A stretch of DNA of 64,000 nucleotides, from contig JAZGTN010000025.1 of assembly GCA_037783415.1 (NCBI GenBank), positions 4,464,001 through 4,528,000 of the forward strand. Reading direction: 5' to 3'. This document shows, one piece after another, positions 52,001 to 61,000 of the stretch. Each line of letters opens with the position of its first letter. The first letter of the stretch is position 1. This DNA is from Leptasterias polaris (taxonomy: Eukaryota; Echinodermata; Asteroidea; Forcipulatida; Asteriidae). Below the pieces are notes generated by a model. It had not been told where the DNA came from, did no database searches, and saw nothing but the letters and a program-made list of their open reading frames with translations. A program made the position numbers and the translations under genes.

Positions 52001-55000
52001 TAGTCGGTTTCACAGTTGTGGTTGCACGTGTTGTTGGCAATGTTGTAGTTGGTTTCACAGTTGTGGTTGCACGTGTTGTAGGCAACAGTGTAGTCGGTTT
52101 CACAGTTGTGGTTGCACGTGTTGTTGGCAATGTTGTAGTTGGTTTCACAGTTGTGGTTGCACGTGTTGTTGGCAATGTTGTAGTTGGTTTCACAGTTGTG
52201 GTTGCACGTGTTGTTGGCAACAGTGTAGTCGGTTTCACAGTTATGGTTGCACGTGTTGTTGGCAATGTTGTAGTTGGTTTTGCAGTTGTGGCTGCAAGAG
52301 TTGAATGCAACGTTGTAGTCGGTTTCATAGTTGTGGTTGCACGTGTTGTTGGCAATGTTGTAGTTGGTTTCACAGTTGTGGTTGCACGTGTTGTTGGCAA
52401 CGTTGTAGTTGGTCTTGCAGTTGTGGTTGCAAGAGTTGAATGCAACGTTGTAGTCGGTTTCATAGTTGTGGTTGCACGTGTTGTTGGCAATGTTGTAGTT
52501 GGTTTCACAGTTGTGGTTGCACGTGTTGTTGGCAATGTTGTTGGTTTCACAGTTGTGGTTGCACGTGTTGTTGGCAATGTTGTAGTTGGTTTTGCAGTTG
52601 TGGCTGCAAGAGTTGAATGCAACGTTGTAGTTGGTTTCACAGTTGTGGTTGCACGTGTTGTTGGCAACGTTGTAGTTGGCAACGTTGTAGTTGGTCTTGC
52701 AGTTGTGGTTGCAAGAGTTGAATGCAACGTTGTAGTCGGTTTCATAGTTGTGGTTGCACGTGTTGTTGGCAATGTTGTAGTTGGTTTCACAGTTGTGGTT
52801 GCACGTGTTGTTGGCAACGTTGTAGTTGGTCTTGCAGTTGTGGTTGCAAGAGTTGAATGCAACGTTGTAGTTGGTTTCACAGTTGTGGTTGCACGTGTTG
52901 TTGGCAATGTTGTAGTCGGTTTCATAGTTGTGGTTGCACGTGTTGTTGGCAATGTTGTAGTTGGTTTAACAGTTGTGGTTACACGTGTTGTTGGCAAAGT
53001 TGTAGTTGGTTTCGCAGTTGTGGTTGCACGTGTTGTTGGCAACGTTGTAGTTGGTCTTGCAGTTGTAGTTGCAAGTGTTGTTTGCAACGCTACAATTGGT
53101 TTGAAAATTTGTTGTTATTGCAACAGTTTGAAAGAAAATACGCGATACAAATTTGTTGAATAACATTTTCCACTTGCGTTTTACTTAATGAAAACAGTTT
53201 CTTTAAAGCTTTTCTCCGAAGCTTGCCCTGATATGTCATTCAGTACACCATATACAAGGGTATACAAATTGAGATATTTAACCTACGTGTATGGGTATTG
53301 CAAAATAATAGAATTTTTTTTGTTTATCAAAAACGTGGCCTATACTACAAAGTATTCAATCAGGTGAAAGTCAACATTTTGTCACATCAAGCTTATAGGT
53401 TAAATTAATACATTTAAATGTTCAAATCTGCCAAGTTATGCACATAACTGATTTCTCAAAAATAATTTATTACTGCAAGGGTTGGTGCATATGTTTTATT
53501 AAAAGCTTTACTAATTGGTACATATTTGAACCTTTACTGAATGTAACTGTTTATGAAAATGCAATCAATACTTAAACAAATATTATATAATTTCTCCTAA
53601 TTATTTTTGACTGAGACTAACATGACATGATATGTCATTTTTGGTGAGATTTAAACATTCTTCATAACAGTACAAAAAAGCATTTTCATAATATGTACAG
53701 AGCACATACACGGGAAGTTGTTCCCCATGTATAAAACAACCACTTTTAACTTATTACAACAATTGTAAAATCAACATTACATCCAAGTATGATTTTATGT
53801 AAAGTTCCAGTACTCGATATTCGCTGTATTTTTGCCCCAAACAACTTACGCCAAATGATGCTGTTTAAAATGCCAAGCATACACAAACGTTCGCATAATA
53901 TGCCACGGAGTATGCACACGAACAATTTAACATACAACGATCTTTATGGGCGTGAAATAGTGTTAGGATCCCAACTGTACTTCATTTTTATTTAGTATAC
54001 ACGGATGGCGGATGTTTAATGCAAAACTATCAATGCAAAATTGTAACTTTCTCCGATTTAGGAAAATGTAGCTGTTTAAAATTTGTAATCTAACTTTTCG
54101 GGTACAGTTGGTCGAAAATTGAACCTAGCGTCTATACAGGATGTTATCAAAAGTTACAAAATTTTGTTACCTGTTGTACTCGTTGCCTGAGTGATGGTCG
54201 TTTGTTTTGTTGTTGTTTCCGCAGGTTTTGTTGTAACAGTTGTTATCGATATGGTTTCTTCTGTTGACGTTGGTGTAGTGGACGTTGTTGCAGCAACAGT
54301 AGTCAACACTGGGGAGGGGGGGGGGGGGGGGCAAAGGTTGAACATAACTACGTCAACGAAGTAGACATTTCAGCAGAGTAACTTATTTAACAAAATTAAA
54401 TCAACCCATCCTTCTATATGCAAAACTTGAGTAAGCTGTATCGACCAAATACTGTCCGCACGATTACAATAAGTTCTAACAGGTACACAAATTCACCTTT
54501 GGCGGCTTGGTTTCGGCCTTAAACTTGCATAACTCACAACCTACCCAAATCGGGGATTTCACGAAGCGCTGCGACGCGTCGTAAACGCAAGATACGACCG
54601 GTTACACGTCTTAAGTTGCGATGCGTATAAAAACTATTTCATCAAAGTTACGATGCGTCGGATACGTCGCAAGTTCCTTGACTACGAGGAAGAACACGTC
54701 GTAAGTTACGACTACCCAAAGGGTCGTCTTAAGAAAGCGATGTTTCATTTGATATAAACGCGCAAATGCTTGCAAAATGTTTGATATGCTTGATTCAGAA
54801 TACACAATGCCTTCTTGTTGACCTAATGATTATGATAACGAGTCGTTATCGTAGCGACTGACTGTAATGTAATAATTTGCACTAGGAATACTTGTATGTA
54901 GTTTCTAAAAATGTAACCCAAAAGATCGACAGAAACTCTTATCAACAACATTACTATAGTTTGAGTACTTTTAGCAGACGACATTTCATTCTCCCGCCAT

Positions 55001-58000
55001 CTTGAATGAACTACATGTATACACGACTGTTTCATGACCAAGTTGTATACAACACAACTTTAGCAGTTCATCCTCGTCCAAAGGGTTGTTTTTATTAAGA
55101 GTGAAAATGGTTTTGAGTTGCGACTCGTCGCGCTTACGACGTGTATGGTGAAACGGAATGTAGAACTCGTCGCAGCCGCGACGTGTCTTAGGTGTGCGAC
55201 GCATCGCAAACCATACGATGCATCGCTTCTTGCGATGAGTTTCGTGAAATCGGGGGCAGGGGCGAAAATAAGGGTTCAATTTAAGGGGGAAACGAGGAGT
55301 TTGTACACATTTGGTACCTTATGGAGACAATGACAAAACAATCTCCATAGGGGAATTCGAAAGGCTGGGGTGTTCGACATAAATATTGTATGTACATACA
55401 CTAGGGGATGGTGTTAAGTACACACTGTGTGGACTTACACACGGCCACACAGAACAAAGGAATGTCCACAATTTCTTTTTGTTTATATCAATAACATAAC
55501 AACCGTTCGCTAAAATCTGGTCATACTTCAAGGCACCTGGCAGTGGTATTTTTTCAAAATAAAGCTTTTGTCATTAATATATACATTTTTATGAGTGGAA
55601 TGTGAATAAACAATTTACTAAGGTTAAAAAATTGTATTTTTCTTTTAATTACAAATTAAAAAATAGGCCCCCCTTTACATGGTGCTGTTCGTGACGTCAA
55701 TCGAGGCAGGAGAAAATGTGTAGTCTGGCCCCGTACATTACGTCTGGGTACCTGATCAGTATGATGCGTTTTCGTATTCGGACGTCACCACCCAATGCAA
55801 TCCTAGGACAGTGTACAGTCGACTAATACGAGACGCCAGTTTATACGAGGTTTTTCACCGGTCCCGAACTGTCCCATGCGCGTTTCTATGTCTTAAAAAC
55901 GGAAGATACGACCATGGTCATAACGAGAACACGGATAATACGAGGTATTGTTTTTCCACCAGAAACATTTCGCTGGTAACCTAAGCTTCACTGCAACTTC
56001 CCTTGCACACTACTACCAACGAAAAAATCCCCGGGCTATCCAAGTGTTCGCTGCATAGCGCTGAAAACGACGTCGGACCGGACCACTTTGCCCTCGTTAG
56101 CCTAACTTTCGATGCCCGTAACTGCCTATATTTGGGATCTGCAGGAAAAAAATGCTGGCTGACCCCATCTTTAGTCGTTTTGCTGCATCCAGCAGCAATT
56201 TTCGCTGGAAAAATGCAAGAAAAAAAACCCTTTTGGATAACCAAACGAAACGTACAATCTCACTACTTGCACGTGTATATACAACGTAAATGCAGGCAAG
56301 TTCGAGTGGGGTCGATGTTCAATCGAGGCGAAGTCTTCCTCGATTGACGTCACAAAAAGGGATGGGCGGAGTCGCCCCCAAACAACTTTATCTATTTTTT
56401 AAACATATAAATACTGACAAACAATTACTCAAAAAATTGTTTTATTGTTAATATACATATACTCTTATATTAAAAAAAAAAAAATTCTATTTCCAGGTGA
56501 CTTTCATGTTATCCTCTATTCGAAACCCCCCCCCCCCCCCCCCCCCTTTGAGAAAGTGTAATTCACTAACAGTTCGACATGACCCTTTGAAATTTGCCGG
56601 CCGCAGTCACCAATGACATGTACACACACAAAAAACATACGTTGTACACAACCATTGAAACACGTGCAGATTTTTCGCCTATTATGCGTTTTGTACACGG
56701 ACCTTGATTTTATTTATAGATAAGGTCTGCAGCCAACATAATGAGGCGAAAGTCACCAGATGGCGATTTAATGGGACAATGCTACCCCACAAGGTTTTCA
56801 TTGTTCTAGTGTTACCCCTCAGGTAATTTATGAAGAAAAGGGAATACTAGAACAATAATGGAAGTACCCCATTAATAGGATCCGTAAAGGAAGTTCTTAG
56901 TTTTCTGCAACGATTTTTATGCTTTTTTCAACACCTTTTAACCCTACAAAGCGGAAAACAAAATAACAATATATGTGAGTGTAAATGTACAAGAGTTTTT
57001 AAACATAGAGAAAAACTACATAAAAGTTCATATAATATTTAAAAATGTATCCTGCCTCCTTTCTATTATTTTACTTCATTTCCTCATAGGCCAATTTCAT
57101 ACATTATTAATCATACCCTCTTTGTCAATACAATAAGAGAAATATAGAACTATCACAAACCTATTTCAGCACATCCCAAGAACTCAACCTTGACTTGTGG
57201 TAGTGAGCTTGTACTTCGGTTATATCTTAGTGGAACTAATTCCACCTCCATAACTTCTTGTTCCAGAGGAAGATTAAGACGACCATTCAGCTTGAGGATA
57301 AACATTCGAACATTCTCTCCGTCCGATAAGAAGGCGAAGTTAGATCCAGGGTAGTAGCTCGCCTTGATGGCGAATTCAATGGTAAGTCCTGACTCCACTT
57401 GACCATGTATAATCAAGTACGTTAATTTGACAGGAGATGAAAATTTCACTTTCAGAGATGGCAAGCCTTCGATGTCACTGGCTTTCATGGGAATAGTTTG
57501 CGGTAGGTCGCCAATCTCCCACATGCCTTCGGATAGGGTATCCCCACTTGAGGTCTCCATTACAACTGCTAGATTCTCGATTTGAGTTACATTTTTGACA
57601 CACATTTCTGCAAAAAAATTCAAATTGATGGTTTCAGGGAGTTACCTTTAAAATTGCGAAATATTCGTAAAAACAGATACAACATCTCTGATTAAAAAAA
57701 CCCCCAAAACATTGTTGAAGTGTATAGTTATAAATATTGAAATAGTATGTTCGATGAATTTTGTCAAAGAATTGTATAGTCTGCAGGAACACTTTGAGGT
57801 ATTAAACATTGTACTGGTCAGGTAATCAGTGCAGAAGTGATAGCACCTTGATTCTGATATAAATCATAGAAAAAGAGGGGACAGTTCACTTTTGTTTTCA
57901 TGTAATTCTACACTTCGAACCTTATTATCCGTAGTCTCTCGGCCATTTATTTCATTCCTTAAACCATCTGAGCTCCCTTGGAAGCTCACTTCCTGTGCTG

Positions 58001-61000
58001 CCAAATATGTAACACACTAAGCTAAATCATTCACACGAACCATCTCTGACCTCATCCATTGACCCCGGGGTGATAAGACGCATTCATAGTTAAGTGTCTT
58101 GCTCAAATACAAAAGTGTCTTGACCGGGATTAGAACCCCTACCCTGATGACTTGGCAACCAGACTTAAGTCCGATGCACAAAACCGCTCGGCCATGACAC
58201 GCCATGACATGCCACGACACGGCCGCAACGCGCCACAAAAAAGATAAAACCAGAACAACGAGATTAAGAGATTGGACTTGAAATGTATTGATGATCGAGG
58301 AAACTGTTTACTTCTGTTTGCTTCGGACAAATAAATAAATGTCAGTGGTTTACCTGGTGTTGTTGTCGTTATCTCAGGGACTGTTGTTTCAATTGTTGGA
58401 TTTGCACTTGATGGAATCATTGTTGTCACTAAAAATAATAATCAACAACATTATTTTTATTTGATGAGAAGGCCCAATAAAGAGTATAATATAATAAATA
58501 AATACAAAAGTATATATAGTTGAAATTTAAGAGCTGCACTATAGTTGATTTAATAAAACATGTTTGAATTATTATACATATAAGTATTCCGAAAAAAAAA
58601 AATTGTTCACGAGCTCTTTTTAGGCTAAAAATAATGTAAATACTCACGGACAGATGTTGTAGTCACTTTATCCTTTCCCTGAGGTGGTTCGGTTACTGTA
58701 GGAGAAATATAAAAACATGAACATGCAAAAGCAATATGCGTATCTTTTTACAGATTCTATCGATATCTTGTTATAGTGTCTCGATTCTTTTCTACACTAA
58801 AATGAAATCACCTTAAAAAACTGGGAGTAATACCTAAACTTAATTTGCATGGAAAGCTTAACTATTATTATTAGATATGTGGATGCGATTGAAACAAAAA
58901 CCCTTAGGGCGAGAAATCTGACAACAATGCGTACATAAGAACATCCTCTTAGGCTCCACCAAAACCTCAGGTAGAAATCATTGACTGCACCTGATCCTTG
59001 AAAATACTTGACTTGATACCTCAGCTTTCTTAACCCAGTAAAAGCTACAACGTACATGATTAGAACTTATATGGTTAACAATCTGGAGAAGAGTTCAATT
59101 ATCCAGCACGTGTCCTGCAGCCTCAGTAAAAGAGTGACTTTGATTAGGCTTGCAACTGTTTGACAGCATTCGAAAAAATGTCATTTTGGAGTATTCAAAT
59201 TTATCAGGTTTACATTTTTGTAATTTATTGATTTGTTTGCCTTTGGTCAATTACCCCTGCGGTGAAATCAACCGTTAAATAATACATAAATGCCAAAGGG
59301 TACAGCAGCGTGCAGACTGTTGGGAAAACGTGTCTACCTAATTTGCAACGTTGATTTCATACTTTTTCAAGTTAATAACGCTTATTGACGTTGTCCAGAT
59401 AGTTTGGCAATATATAGATATATATATACCTACATATATATGTTTGTTGTTGTTGCTTTGTTTACACAGTGAAACAACAATTTGTAGGTACATTACCCTG
59501 TATTAAAGGTGTTTCATAACTGACGATAGAAATTGAAGGGTTTTGCCTGTTTTTGCTAAATATCGTACTGGTAATTAAAGAAAACGTGTTTTTTCTATAA
59601 GTAGGCCATCAGAGTGTTACACAAATTGAAATATATTACATAAGTAAACTATGCAGTTACAAAAGAAATCCATTTTAAAAAGCATGAAAACATGTTAATA
59701 ATGGGAGTAGTATTTTCTAAGTAGATCCTTTATAATGGTGTAAAATGCAATGGAATGGAACAATCTAGAAGGACAGTGGTATAATAAAAAAAAATAAAAA
59801 TGTGAGAGTTCTGTAATAATTAGTTTTTGCTGAGACAGCTGCTGCAGTACACGTGATTCCCCAGAGGGTTATGCAATTCCCCATAACTAGGAATACAGGG
59901 TAGCCATTAGTGTGTGAACACTTTTCCTTGGGGCACTGTAACGTAATCAAACAAAAACTCTCCACTTCAACACTGAAAATGAGCCATAAACTAAAAACAA
60001 AACCCGGATATGTATGTAAACAAAACAATCAACTACACAAGAAAAGATTTGGTTTATTATTAGCAAAGACTGAATAGCACAACAAATTTGCCTGTGTAAC
60101 TGAACACAAATTGAAGTAACGACAAAACAGATGAATTGTTTGAATATAAGGGTAACGGGACATGGACGTAAAATGATGTTGTACATGCCTTAGCAAAGTC
60201 AGTTACGTTCCTTCAGTAATACTTGTTCCTACCACGCCTTAACATAGTTAAACGCATGAACCATACTACTATAATGATACATCTTAACTTTCACTAATTA
60301 AATTCGATTTTTAACTAATTCAGTCAACTCACCCCGAGTTAACCTCACAACCGGCTCGGTAGTGGTAGAAATCGTCGTTTGTTCTGTAGTTGTCTTTTCA
60401 GTTGAAGTTACAACAACGTTGGTTGTTGTTTCTTTGGTAGTTAATTTCGGTGTGGTTACTTCAACAGTAGTGGTTGTAATTTGTCCTGTAGTTAGCTCTA
60501 TGCAATAAAGATTTGTGAAATTATTCCTTTAAAACTATGATAGTAGGTTCGATATTTGTCGGTGACATAACTTGGTTTTATGTTGCCTGGGGCAAGATAT
60601 TAACCATATGCTTAATAGTATGACCACTATTAAAGCATACTTGTATTTCAATTTTTATACCAATTACATAATTAATCTTGATTGATTTGTTGTCACCCGA
60701 AGTCAATGTACCCTAGCTTTATATGCAACTTGCTGTAATTTGTCCATAACGTACACTAGGTTTTTGTAAGAGCAGAAGTGGATTCGGGAGGAGCCAGCAG
60801 CACCCCCCCAAAAAAAAAAACACAAAAAAACAACACAAAAAACCCACCAAAAAACAAAACAAACAAAAACAAAATACACCTAAAAAGTAAAACTCTAAAC
60901 GATACGATTTTTAGAAACATTTAGAAACATGCCTAGATTACCTTCAGTAGATTTCGTGGGAGACACTGTTGTAACCGTAGTTGTTTCTTCGGTAAGCACC

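Noticed and set aside
51247..53163. 638-codon open frame on the plus strand opposite the giant Thr exon
   Set aside because: It is the complement of a stop-free 45-bp repeat (Val/Gly/Arg-rich nonsense). The minus frame has matching phase-1 splice sites and the mucin composition shared by 48 other exons.
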